Shown here piece by piece: positions 1 through 10,298 of a stretch of 64,000 nucleotides of DNA. The stretch is from contig KN832871.1 of NCBI GenBank assembly GCA_000827325.1, positions 2,356,001-2,420,000 of the forward strand, given 5' to 3'. Made by a program: the position numbers and the translations under genes. Each line of letters opens with the position of its first letter. Position 1 is the stretch's first letter. The stretch comes from Oidiodendron maius Zn. Lineage: Eukaryota; Ascomycota; Leotiomycetes; Myxotrichaceae. The notes beneath the pieces were generated by a model, which ran no database searches, was not told where the DNA came from, and saw only the letters and a list, made by a program, of their open reading frames with translations.

Positions 1-60
1 GCCTATCTAGAAAAGCTTGTAGAGGGAGAGCCTACCTTCCAGTTTAAATCTGTCAACAAC

Positions 61-813
61 ATGGCAAGAACGGTACAACGTTTCCGAGATAAAAGTGAAT
101 GCGAATATTTGGTCTTTAAAGACCTCCCTTCTGATACCTTCGAGCGACTTGTTGACAACGAATCCTCGGTACTTTACTCGGTACTTCGTCACTGCCCAAT
201 ATTGTACATCGGCGACACAAAATCTCTTCGGATTACAATGCGTTCTGGCCCTCACGAGGTAGCAATTGGCGAATTCACCAAGCTTCTAACGGCGAAATTT
301 ACGAGGATGAACGTTCTTAACGATATCACATCAAGAAACTCGGCTCTTCGACGCATTGCCAATGTTAGTAAAGAACCTGATGGGTCGTGGGGACCTTGTA
401 CGCCAGAACGTTTTACGACGTGTATTCTCGAAGTAGGCATGTCTGAGCCTCAGAGTAAACTTCAGCTTGATGCACGACTATGGCTTGAGTTGCCAGAGTC
501 ACCGACATGTCGCATTCATCAAGTCATTACAATTAATATACATCGAGATCAGCCTCGGATTGTCCTACAGAAGTGGGAAAACACAGGACGAGAGTACGGT
601 AAAACACGGTCTGGTCACCCTCGGCGAGCATTAATGACCCAGGAGGTACAAGTATCGCTTGTTAATAATGTACCTGTAGCTACTGGAAGTTTATGTTTGT
701 CTTTCTCAAAGCTCCTTGAACGACCTCCTAGGCGTGCAACCTCGGAAAGTGATTTTGTATTCACACGCGAGGAACTCATTGATATTGCCAGGGAGATTTG
801 GGCCGAGCAATAA
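61..813 (+). CDS. Dispersed fungal family protein, possible PD-(D/E)XK-like fold
   Basis: Single open frame of 250 codons starting at an ATG 61 bases into the window; an upstream exon outside the window cannot be excluded. I do not recognise a named family. The middle of the protein has the pattern EPDGSW, about 15 residues, then ILEVGMSEPQSKLQLDAR and WLELP, followed by a hydrophobic strand and a KWE motif. This layout (PD, then E-x-G, then a conserved D and W-L) resembles Uma2-like and other PD-(D/E)XK nuclease-fold proteins. That is a pattern comparison from memory and function is inferred only. A decayed second copy of the 3' third lies at about 15565-15790, so the gene belongs to a dispersed family. 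It is followed by a minisatellite. Confidence is good that the frame is coding and low for the fold. Confidence 0.6.
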   Translation: MARTVQRFRDKSECEYLVFKDLPSDTFERLVDNESSVLYSVLRHCPILYIGDTKSLRITMRSGPHEVAIGEFTKLLTAKFTRMNVLNDITSRNSALRRIANVSKEPDGSWGPCTPERFTTCILEVGMSEPQSKLQLDARLWLELPESPTCRIHQVITINIHRDQPRIVLQKWENTGREYGKTRSGHPRRALMTQEVQVSLVNNVPVATGSLCLSFSKLLERPPRRATSESDFVFTREELIDIAREIWAEQ

Positions 814-966
814 GCAATAAGCAACCTAATATGATACCGCGGGAGAGGGATTAGCAGATGTGAGATCCTCTGAACGGTCTAGTGCAGAGAAGAGATATAA
901 ATTAATTCCACGCTAATCCAGATCTAATGTCTATTAGCTACAGCTTAGGGTTTTATCCCATCTCAC

Positions 967-1356
967 GAGAAGCAGACTGAATTCCGTGCTACGTGCACGA
1001 TGTTTTCTATTCCATGCTACGTGCATGAAGAGTTGAGCTCTTACGAGATGCAGACTGAATTCCGTGCTACGTGCACGATGTTTTCTATTCCATGCTACGT
1101 GCATGAAGAGTTGAGCTCTTACGAGATGCAGACTGAATTCCGTGCTACGTGCACGGTGTTTTCTATTCCATGCTACATGCATGAAGAGTTGAGCTCTTAC
1201 GAGATGCAGACTGAATTCCATGCTACATGCACGGTGTTTTCTATTCCATGCTACATGCATGAAGAGTTGAGCTCTTACGAGATGCAGACTAAATTCCGTG
1301 CTACGTGCACGATGTTTTCTATTCCATGCTACCTGCAAGGAACATTTCTATTCGTG
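967..1356. repeat. 78-bp minisatellite, five tandem units
   Basis: Units begin at 967, 1045, 1123, 1201 and 1279, exactly 78 bases apart; the last is divergent in its 3' half. Units differ by a few substitutions, mainly at CpG/TpG positions (acgtgc versus acatgc). Each unit holds two related sub-blocks around ATTCCGTGCTACGTGCAC and ATTCCATGCTACGTGCAT, plus a SacI-type palindrome (GAGCTC). Because 78 is a multiple of three, both strands stay open across the array with a 26-residue protein repeat. I regard these frames as a by-product of the period, not genes. Confidence 0.95.
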
Positions 1357-2077
1357 TTGCGTGCATGAGGGTAAACATAGAGTACTACGCGTACTCTCCG
1401 TCCGTTACTCTTGTTAGAGAGTAGGCGTTGCCGGTTCGATTCCGGTACCCTATCAATAGTCCACCTTTACGCGGTGATAGGGATAAGTAACCATGGGTTA
1501 TATTCATGGTGAAACTAACGGACTAAACAAGTGCCTCGCAGCGCTCGCTCGTACATCTGCTCGGCCTCCGCAAGCTTGCCTGGTTCGCATAGAGGACCCC
1601 GAGGTTGTTGACTGTCTCAAGCGTCGACGGGTGCTCTAGGGATGGACGTTATGTGACTTGTCAAAGCAGTTCGTGGCCCTTTAGGATTCCCCTGTCTCTG
1701 TCTGTTATTGATAGGTAGGGCGTGGAATTATTATTATTATAATTTTTCCTTCACGATGAACTGCTATATAAAGCAAAAAGTGTGGCTTAGAGCAATAGTC
1801 TTGGATTATTTCGGCGATCAGTATATACTATTATCCCGCCTACTTTTTGGGGTACGTTCTATCCTTCCCATGTTCCCTAGCACCCCAGCCTTAAAACGCC
1901 AAAGTCATACATAAAATATTACCTACTTGAACATGCTCCCATTTGATGATCCAGCATCTGGACGTATTATCCCTTAACCGTAACTCCCCTCTCGTTCTCT
2001 CTTTTCTACAGCCCAAAGTGTTGCCATAAATCCAACTTTCCAATCTGTAGCTTCTTCTCAAGAATATAGACACGCTC
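1357..2077. other. Intergenic region, no gene recognised
   Basis: Contains a Pol III B-box-like sequence (GGTTCGATTCC, 1433-1443), an inverted repeat CCCTATCA/TGATAGGG (1448-1455 and 1475-1482), a related TTGATAGG at 1709-1716, and an AT-rich stretch from about 1726. An ACGCGT lies at 1387-1392. Nothing forms a complete tRNA or an identifiable element. The 3' end of the fic1-like gene lies at 2078. Confidence 0.5.
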
Positions 2078-5004
2078 TCAGTATCTCCTCCTTGCCCGAC
2101 CGGATCCAAGATCGATGCTCTTCATCTCCTCCAATAGGGCCCACGGATCCCCACCAGTGAGGTTCGCCGGTGGAGGTGGGCCTTGCTGCTGGTTGATGGG
2201 GACCTTTGCGGGGATCGGTGGTGGGCCTGTAGAGCCGCGATACCCCGGGCTACTTCCGTAGGCCTGCGGCGCAAAGTTCTCATTCGGGTAATCACTGGCA
2301 TTCGCTCTCGGGAGGCTACGAGGCGTGTGCGCGTTATTCTGGTAGGGCGTGATAGGCGCAAGAGGACTGGAATGCGGGGCTGGCTGGGCTGACATGCGAT
2401 TTGACTTCTTTTGCAGACGATGGCGGCCGGTGGGAGTGGAAGGCTCTGTTTGACTGTTATTCGTATAAATGGGCGATGACGCAGCCATTGACTGCGGCCG
2501 TCCAGCCTGCCTCAGTTGTTTGCGGCCAGGGGATGGGTCTGGCTGTGTAGGTGGTGGTCGGTAGTTGCGATCTGGGAGTTGAGAGGCGTACTTCGGTCCC
2601 CTCGTCTCCAGGAGTGGCGCGTAATTAGACTCGGGGATATGATCACTAGGATCAACTTCTCTGCCGTCGTGTGTGATGATCTTGGCATCTGGATCAACTA
2701 CTTTGGTATCGTACCTCGCGCTGAGGGAAGTAGCCGACGTTGAGCCAGCCAGACTTGGGTTCAAAGCATTGTATGAGTCAGGTCCGAACGGAACCCCAGA
2801 TAGTCGTCTCGTATCAGGAGAAGCACCTGGTGAGGGGCTAACGGATTTTCTAGTGGGAGTCTGAGTATTAGGTGAAGCGCCTCGGGGTTGAGCAGAAGAC
2901 GGCGATGTCCCTGCTGTAAAGCGACTCTGATGCTCATCGTATGTCGGACCAGCAGGAGTCGTAGGGGTTGCTGTTTGTTGGTATTGCGCCGGATTGGACC
3001 GAGGTGGCTGGTACTGAGGTGAGTCGTATCGAACGCGTGGAGAGTTTCCAGCTTTGCTTGCTCTGTTCTCCGCGTATATCCTATCAGTTATCTCCTGTGC
3101 AATGGTAGGATCCATGCCAGGGACAAGTGATGGTGGCATTTGAGGAACGCCATAGTTGTCAGATGAAGGAGGCGGGCGGTCATCAAACTGCCTTGCTTGG
3201 GGGTGATTTTGCTTTGGTAGCGTGTTGTAAGAAGTCATCGACGAAACAGACTGGGGATGCCCGGTGAACGATGCCGCCGCCGAGCTAGCTATGTATGCAC
3301 TGGAGCTATTAGAATATTGATGGCTTTGGTCACTTGGTATGTAGTGACCTGAGCTCGCACTTCCTCTGCCGCTCAAATTGAGAGGTGCGGGCGATGACAC
3401 ATGGTCGTATTGATTATCATTGAATGCAGGTCCATGTGATCGTTCATGCTGCTCTAGATAATTTGAAGGGCCTGGGGTAGGAGGGGCATCTTCAACGGTC
3501 GGCTGCATAGATAAATGACTATTATTATACCTTGCATCGTATGAGTGATGTCGTGGTGCTGGTAACTCATGTTCGTATATATCCGCTGATTTCCGAAATT
3601 GGTCGTTGGATGCAGGTTCACGAGTCTCACGGAAATTCGAGTTTACATACGCTGGCATTGATTGGCGATGCTGATTTGGCGGCCTAGCATCGTATTGCTG
3701 TGCAGTCCTTGGCTCTGGCGGCAAATTGTAGTTCCCACGAGGCTGTATGGCTGGCCCAGGGCTAACTTGCTGGGGTCCGTTTGTGGACCGATGTACAGGT
3801 GGTGGAGGCGGCTGGCTCTCAAGGCTCGAAGGCGCCATGTACTCTTGCGGCTCTGGCATCTCATACACTGGCTGTCGAGTGTCATACCTGTGTTGGTGAT
3901 TATTGCTTTCCTCCTGAATCCCATAGTGGTCCATTCCATGTCCCTGGAGATAGTCCTCCCGAGGTTGGGTAGCATGAGTTTCATGTCTTTCATGTGGAGA
4001 TATTGGCGAGATCGGTATAGTTCCCGGCGAGATTCCGTATCCATTCATATTCGGACTGTCTCCGTAGCCGGGTGACTGGGAGTGGTGATGTGACGGTGTG
4101 TTATACTCTACATTCTGCAAGGGAGATTGACTGGATATGTAGTTTGGTAACTGATACCCTCGCGGGGGTGTTTGCACGTGCTCCAGCATAGCAGTCGGCG
4201 GCTGGTATTCACGCGGAGGCTGCTGTACGTGACTGGGGACTGCCGACGCCAATGGATATCCTCGTGGGGGTGTCTGAACATGGTCAGGCACAGCAATTGG
4301 TTGCTGATAACCTCGTGGAGGTGTTTGATCGACAGGCTCAGGCGGCGGCGCCCCTGTAACTGGGTCGGAAGGCAGAGGTCTCCTCTTGACGGGGCCTTTC
4401 GGCTGTCGGGGACCCCTCAAATTATCTCTAGTACCCTCATCAATGCCATTGGCGCTTGCCAGCTTTGGCTTCTCAGGCTTCTCTTCCTTTGGCCGAGTGT
4501 CGTAGTATGTGATTTCAATCCGGATCTCTCCGGCATACTTGCCTCTGTAGCTTAGACTGTGCCAAATGTCGTTTTGTCCACCGCCAGGGACGATGACCTC
4601 TTGAAGATTGACCCAGGTTTCCCCGATGATCTCGGTCTTCTTGTCATCGTTGAACAATGATACCTTCAATTGGTAGTAGTCGGGCGAGTCGTGCACTGTG
4701 AATCGCAGCTCCTCGTCCCTAGAATCGCTGTTAGCAATGGCAGTGGATTCTGGCGAATCGATCTGATTTACCATCTAGGGGTCTGTCCTCCTCTGCGATC
4801 AGTCTCAGTTTTCTTTGCTTCCTTACCCAGTCTCGCTGCGCAGTATGGATCCTGCTTCCCAATTGCCTTCCGGTTGGGGAGGTTCTTAGCGCGATCAACG
4901 ATTACCACCAGCGTTCCAATTTCAGGTCCGTCGACAGTCATATCCGAGTAGATACCGGCGGTATGCATACCGCCCAGGGCGTTGGCCTTCATTTTCGTCG
5001 TCAT
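2078..5004 (-). CDS. fic1: C2-domain, proline-rich cytokinesis protein (Fic1/Inn1-like)
   Basis: Exons 5004-4772 and 4718-2078 (53-bp intron, donor GTAAAT, acceptor TTCTAG); product 957 aa. Residues about 25-150 form a C2 domain: GTLVVIVDRAKNLPNR, GKQDPYCAARLGK, GQTPRW|DEELRFTV across the splice, and FNDDKKTEIIGETWV. The rest is long, disordered and rich in P, Q, S and Y, with many PxxP motifs. At residues 209-269 there are four copies of a roughly 19-residue unit with the core QTPPRGYQ. The C terminus has the short conserved-looking DPWALLEEMKSIDLG. This order (N-terminal C2, then PxxP tail) matches budding yeast Inn1 and fission yeast Fic1, which link the contractile ring to septum synthesis through SH3 partners. 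Family assignment is from architecture. The intron was placed by C2-domain continuity. Confidence 0.82.
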
Positions 5005-5912
5005 GGTTATCGCAGAGGGCTGAGGAATCTAGAGAATTTAGGGCATGTAGCAGCCTGGAATCAAGGCCGTGGCTGGGTGACGTGGGACGGGAAGGATGTT
5101 GGATACGAAGGTCTCTATACGGGCATTGCTGAGTCCAGTGAGTGGCGCGCGAAGGATAAAAGAGAGCGGAAGTGCACACAATTCCTCAGAGAATGTTGAT
5201 TGCGTTGAGCAGAAGTTGAATTGAAAATGTAAAGAGAGATGCTGGCAGCTGTTTGTCTCTGCAAGAAGAGGACCTGCATAAAAGCTGGTGGCTGAATGGG
5301 AGGCTGGAAAGCTCGCGTAGATTTGTTTACCTCCGTTGCCAACCCCGCGCCGCACTACCAGACTCTGTCTCAGAAGGATTGGCTGAGGCAATGCAATACA
5401 TCAAAGGGTTTGTTCGTATGATGTAGTTGTTGATTTCTTCGCGCTCTTTACCTTCATAGTTTTCGCAATGTCTCCAGAGACCCTACTTGACCGAGCGGTG
5501 GTTGCCCTGCGCAGGGGGGTCGCCCACTAAACCATGCTAAAAATACACTGACGGATGGCTTGCGCCAATCTCGATGTCGGCTGGACGGGACTATGTATCG
5601 ACATACAGCAACGAAAGTACTCCGTACAGCATTGACAGTTGGCGATCGGTTGTGCCGGGAATGGTCATACGGCCCATATACCAGAGGCATCGGCCAAAGG
5701 TAGATCCTTCAAGACCAGTCATGGGGCCAGCGGGGTGGCTGAGACATCGGTAGCCTCATCGCACGTGATTTTCACGTGATATTTACCGGGCCGACTTTTA
5801 TCCGCCTGCCTTCTGATTTCTGGATTGAGATACTCGTGTAGGCAATTCAGATACGGGAGGTACACACCGAGCCTACCTGGCATATATCTAGTGCAGTCCA
5901 AATTTTCCCACA
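5005..5912. other. Divergent promoter region, fic1-like / TMEM234-like
   Basis: No convincing coding frame. The sequence separates two divergently transcribed genes and should hold both promoters. A CCAAT-type motif occurs on the minus strand near 5377 (ATTGG). Nothing else specific was recognised. Confidence 0.5.
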
Positions 5913-6497
5913 ATGGAAGCCCCAACTGCTCCGGACGTTCCCGTTGCCGCCCCTTCCATATTCCGCTACGTGCTGGGCTTCCTCCTGATAGGGCTGGCAT
6001 GGGGCTTCACCACTCCCTTCATCAGGGCAGCAGCGCGCACACACAAGCCCCCAGCACACTCCATCCTTGACACGGCAGCCGTGAAGAACAGCTGGCTAAA
6101 GGGCAAGCTGTACGGAGCATTCTTTGGCGTCGTGGATCTCTTACGGAATCCGAGATACGCCGTTCCGCTGGCCATTAATCTTACTGGGAGCGTCTGGTTT
6201 TTCCTGCTAATTGGACAGGCTGGTAAGTCGTCTTCCCTAATTTCTGGGTGCATGTTGCGAGGCTGGTGTGAGATGTGGCTGACAAATCCCAGAGCTCAGC
6301 TTGACTGTTCCGATTACGAACTCAATGGCGTTTTTATTTACCGTTTTGGGCGAGTGGTGGGTAGAGAGGAAGGTTATCAGCAGAGGTAAGTTCTCCTTGT
6401 TCTATGGCGCTAAGCGCTCACCATTGCAGATACTTGGATTGGCATGACTCTGTCGCTTTGCGGAATAGCGCTGTGCGTTCATAGCAAGTCGGGTTGA
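5913..6497 (+). CDS. TMEM234: TMEM234-like small multi-pass membrane protein
   Basis: Exons 5913-6222, 6293-6385 and 6430-6497; 156 aa. Introns have strong GTAAGT donors and both junctions keep frame. Four hydrophobic segments are visible: FRYVLGFLLIGLAWGFTTPF, AVPLAINLTGSVWFFLLIGQ, TNSMAFLFTVLGEWW and IGMTLSLCGIALCVHS. The motifs GLAWGFTTPFIRAA, LLRNPRYAVPLAINLTGS and FTVLGEWWVERKV match the TMEM234 family, small proteins related to the drug/metabolite transporter fold whose molecular function is poorly known. Length fits the family. It is convergent with the gene at 6843-7636. Confidence 0.85.
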
Positions 6498-6842
6498 AGT
6501 GAAGGGCTGCTTAAGATCATATATATTTGTAAATTTTATAGTGGTATCTTTAAATACCCTGGGTATCTTTCCGTTAGATAATCTGTCGCTGATGACAGTA
6601 GAAATATAGCAACGGAATTAAGATGAGAGACAGATATGTCCTGCAGCGTCTCGCCACCGAGAATGATATTAATATGCCAAATCGCCAGGACTAGCTGGGC
6701 TTTGCCCAATTTCCTCCAATTCCTTCCTGGTATAACCCAATGCCCATGATATCCCCAGTGCTCCGTGCAAATGCTGTACCGGCATATCCCAATTTTCGTG
6801 AAGTCATGTCCACATACCATTAATGCAGACGCCGAAACCAGT
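6498..6842. other. 3' intergenic region between convergent genes
   Basis: AT-rich at its start, with no coding frame supported; probably the overlapping 3' untranslated regions of the two convergent genes. Confidence 0.5.
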
Positions 6843-7636
6843 TCAGCGCCTGACTCTAAGCCATCTCTGGACCTGCCGTAAGCTGGGGTCCTCGTACGTC
6901 CAGCGTCCCAATTGAAAATCGGAGGACCTCATATCGGAGTAGATCGAGTCGTCTGTGATGGCCGCAAGTTCCTGGTCAAGTTAGATCATCATTGGTGACA
7001 GTGCAGTTCTAGTGCCTTAAGAAGTAGAGCTGCAAGCATGACTTACAACCTGTAGTTGTGCATCACAGGCCGACAGTTGCTGGGCGTGCCCTGCCTGGGG
7101 CGCTTGGCCCTGGAGCACTTGGTCCCGCCAATCGATCCAACGCTGGGCGGCCCCCTGACGGAGATAGATCTTTTGAGCCTCATGGCGGCGGGAGTAAGCA
7201 TCGAGCAAGACCCTGGAGGATTTAGCTTCCGATTCAAAGCATAGGATGAACCCCCTTCTAACTCACTGCTGTAACTCGGCTTTCTCCTGCTCTTCCGGAC
7301 CGCCTCGTGTATATGGGACTCGTGTATCAGCCGCACAATTGAGAATATGTTGCCCGTCGATGGCGCATTGTCGCAGAGCGGCCCAGCCTTCTGTGTAATA
7401 ATCATCCTGATTAGGTGGATCTACCGGAGCAGCAGCAATGTAGTATTGCAGGTTACGGAAATCAGCGAGGAGGTCCGCTACCCGCGTTGTCCTCTGGTCA
7501 TTAACTGTTGTGCGGGTCAGGCGCCCACTCTCAATTGATAGCATGCATCAGAGATTTTAGACAGAGCAAGAGAGAGAAAACAATTATTTCAGGGACACGG
7601 AGAATAAGAACAGCGAGACTCACGTCCGTCAGCCAT
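6843..7636 (-). CDS. Uncharacterised small protein, four exons
   Basis: Proposed exons 7636-7624 (13 nt), 7504-7267, 7212-7047 and 6971-6843; 181 aa. Signals: donors GTGAGT, GTGAGT and GTAAGT; branch points CTGAC, CTAAAT and CTAAC 8-16 nt before the acceptors; all phases agree. The protein starts MADGLNDQRTTRVADLLADF and is helical, with LNCAADTRVPYTRG in the middle, a helix with YSRRHEAQKIYLRQGAAQRW, and WLRVRR at the C terminus. No membrane segment or known motif was seen and I do not recognise the family. The coherent splicing across four exons is the main evidence for a real gene. The first exon is the least certain part. Confidence 0.5.
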
Positions 7637-8884
7637 ATCGTTGGTGGCGGGGAAATTAGGGAGGGGGGAAAAGAGAGGGAGAGAAGGAGATGGTGGGAGA
7701 GGAGAGAAACAAACGATACGAATGAAGGACTAAAGTGCGAAGAAAGCGAAGGATGGCACTGGCCCCAAAAAAGGGCTTCATCGGGGAGTATATGAACTCT
7801 TCAACGCTCGAAGGTCCTCCTCCCCTTTTGAAGCCTCAACAACGGTGATGGTGGCTGGAGGCTCTCCGCTCCCTAGACAGACCGGAGCTGTAGAGGAGAC
7901 CATCCTCGAATTGGAGGAAGATCATGAAGCTGCCAGGCTGTGTGCCCCACGCCAACGACCATTTTGAACGTTAAGGCGCGAGCTTAAAATAAATAACCCC
8001 TACCGAGCTGGAGAGCAACAGACGGGAGATGGACCCAGTGTCAGGATGGGGTTTGACCGGACTCACGGCGGCCACTGGCTTCAGCAGTCGTTTGGCACGC
8101 CACGCCTCGTGGCGCCCCCGCTGTAGGAGAGAGGCGGGCGCGTCACTGGGCGCGCAGATCCAGAAAGGATGGACGACATACAAAGCGGTCAGGCCCAGCA
8201 GAGTTCAGCTTCTTACTAGGCCGGGCAGAGCCGTTGCGGTCGGTGACACAAGGCGGCCGCAGCCTCGATCTGTGCAAGAGGGTTTCCAGCGTGGCGAGAT
8301 CGCCGCCGGATGGCCATTGTTTGTGGTAAGGCGTTCGAGACTGCGCCACACCACGAGTCCAAACTCTGCGGTTTTTGGCACTTCGGTGATGAGAGGCCGT
8401 TCCTTTTTTCCTCCGGCGCCCTGGTCCTGCTCACTTAGTGGACTTAAAAGAGCGTGGTGGGCCGTGACGAGCCTGCAGTGTATTGCCAGCCGCTGCTCAT
8501 CTCCTGCATAAGGCTGGCCTCTCGCGCTGTCACCCGGCTCACTTCGCATTTTGGCGATCGTGGGTGGAACCAGCGAGAAGCTGAGTTTGACCTTTCAGGT
8601 ATGTCTTGGCCCTTGCCAGAGGGTCCCCTTTGCGGCCTATTCCCTACTCGTACTTCTCTACCCAGGCCCTGATGACAAAAGCGGCTCTGAACATCAACGA
8701 ACCCCCCGTACTCGCTACACAACGTTACGTGGGACGATGATGATTGCTCTTGCATTATGCTTCTCGTTAACCCTCTGTCCTGCATATTGAAATTTCTACC
8801 AGCACCTTGTTTTCCGTTCAGTCGGTGACGCCGAAACGCTACTCCCTTCTGCAACCCAGATATTCGTGACAAGTACAGTAGAGA
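7637..8884. other. 1.25-kb intergenic region without recognised gene
   Basis: Begins with a purine-rich tract (about 7655-7750) just upstream of the 7636 start codon. Around 8029-8870 it becomes GC-rich, with overlapping open frames on both strands that lack any family signature. A hairpin with 7-bp stems, CGCCACG/CGTGGCG with a 3-nt loop, lies at 8098-8114. No feature could be supported beyond 5' sequence of the minus-strand gene and 3' sequence of SCL1. Confidence 0.4.
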
Positions 8885-9952
8885 TCAGTCCTTCTCTGCG
8901 ATTGCCTGCAGCCTCTCATCAATCTCCTCCTCCGTCAGAATCCGAAACCCAGGGTCGGTCCCCTCTCTCCCGTCCGTCCGTGGCCCACCCACCACTGCGA
9001 TCTCTAATTCGCCCTTCTTGAAATCCACACTGAGAACCGTGCTCAGGGTGGTGATGCCAAGCTCAACCACATCCTCCCAAGTGCCGTCTGCACAATCCTT
9101 GTTCTTGAGCTTCTTCTCGAGGTGATTGAACGCCTCCTGCTGCTTGGGCCCCGAAGCCGTAGCCTTGTACCCAGTATAGTATCCGGCTGGATCGCACTTG
9201 TAGAGCTGGGGTCCGTACTCCGAGTCCAGTGATATCAGAGTAGTCGCCACACCATAGGGTCGCATATAAGCCTGCGGACGATCAGTATTTGTGAGAGCAC
9301 AAGTTCTGAGCTGAGTGGTAAGGTGCTTACTCTTTGGGTATAGACCTGGCTGATATTTGCAATTCTCTTGGCCAGAGCATCGCAGGGCATCTCGTATCCA
9401 AATTTATAGCGGAATTCAGCGGCTTCACCAATAGCTCTTTGAACAGAAGCCCTTGCATCCGCGATTGATCCGGTCATAACACAACCGACGGAAGGAGACA
9501 GCTGGAAGATGTGAGAAACAGAAGACGGGTCGATGAGCTTGTCCTATAGGTCACAGGGGTGTCAGAAATGACCTTCTGTCGTATTGTGTCTGATTGTCTT
9601 ACAGGAACTTTCTTCTGGGAGAGCACAACCGCGCAATCCTTTCCTCTTATACCGATTGACATGATGTTTGCGGCAGTGATGGCTTTGAAGGCATATTCTG
9701 ATGTCACGTATCCCGTCAGTCTACTACGTCTTTTGCTAACTCAACCGAGAGTATGAAGGCTAGGTAGAAAATCGCCCAGGGTTTCTGCTCTAAGATGAAG
9801 AGTGTATTCGCGTACCGACTTGGTATAATCTCCCCTGATCAGAGAAGATCGTAATATGCCTGTCATACCCTGCGCTGCCTGATCATGAACACAGGTTAGC
9901 TGTGGTACATACGAATATTTGATCTCAGTACCACTCTCAGCTTACCTGACAT
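8885..9952 (-). CDS. SCL1: 20S proteasome subunit alpha1
   Basis: Exons 9952-9946 (only 7 nt), 9878-9816, 9697-9603, 9543-9331 and 9271-8885; 254 aa, against about 252 in yeast Scl1. The N terminus reads [20 protein letters not shown] then YQVEYAFKAI, the alpha-subunit signature that forms the gate and assembly helix. [40 protein letters not shown] and [13 protein letters not shown] follow in family order. It is a structural, non-catalytic subunit of the outer ring of the 20S core particle (yeast alpha1, human PSMA6). All four introns are short with good donors and the frame is continuous. It is divergent from the WKF-domain gene across 346 bp. Confidence 0.95.
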
Positions 9953-10298
9953 CTTTCGTTATGGGAAGGGTGTAATCTATTATGAAATCCTGCAACTCCT
10001 TCTAGCCGTGTGCAAAGTGCCAAAGGGTGAATGGCTGAATGGTGTGAGGTTGATTGAGGTTGGTTACGGTTGAGATGGTCGGAAGCTGGTAGCTCTAAGC
10101 TCTTAGTACAACTGACGACGCGCTTGTGCCTGGAATATCGCTACGGCAAGCGAGAAGGCGCTTTGTGCAGTGCGGGCAATATTTTTTGCTGCGATATATA
10201 TCAAATAGTTAGAACGAAAGGGCGCGTACATATTACACTAACATCTGTTTATATTGTCCCATGCACATGAACTTTCCATTTGGGTAACCCCGCGCGCA
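9953..10298. other. Divergent promoter, SCL1 / WKF-domain gene
   Basis: 346 bp between two start codons. Includes GTGCAAAGTGCCAAAGGG around 10010-10027, only loosely like the Rpn4 proteasome box; I do not call it. No other specific site was seen. Confidence 0.4.

Noticed and set aside
934-1368. Two long open frames on opposite strands across the minisatellite
   Set aside because: They arise because the repeat unit is a multiple of three and lacks stops; no splice signals, conserved domain or plausible start context.
1366-1455. Possible tRNA gene around the B-box-like GGTTCGATTCC at 1433
   Set aside because: A T-arm-like stem is present, but no D arm, anticodon arm or fully paired acceptor stem can be drawn.
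1475-1830. Possible old solo terminal repeat of a retroelement
   Set aside because: No second terminal repeat, internal domain or target-site duplication could be recognised, so no element is claimed.
8029-8872. Overlapping 142-160 codon frames on both strands
   Set aside because: Composition is arginine/serine-rich as expected from GC-rich noncoding DNA; no family motif or splice continuation.
10010-10027. Proteasome-associated (Rpn4-type) promoter box near SCL1
   Set aside because: The similarity to GGTGGCAAA is too loose to call.
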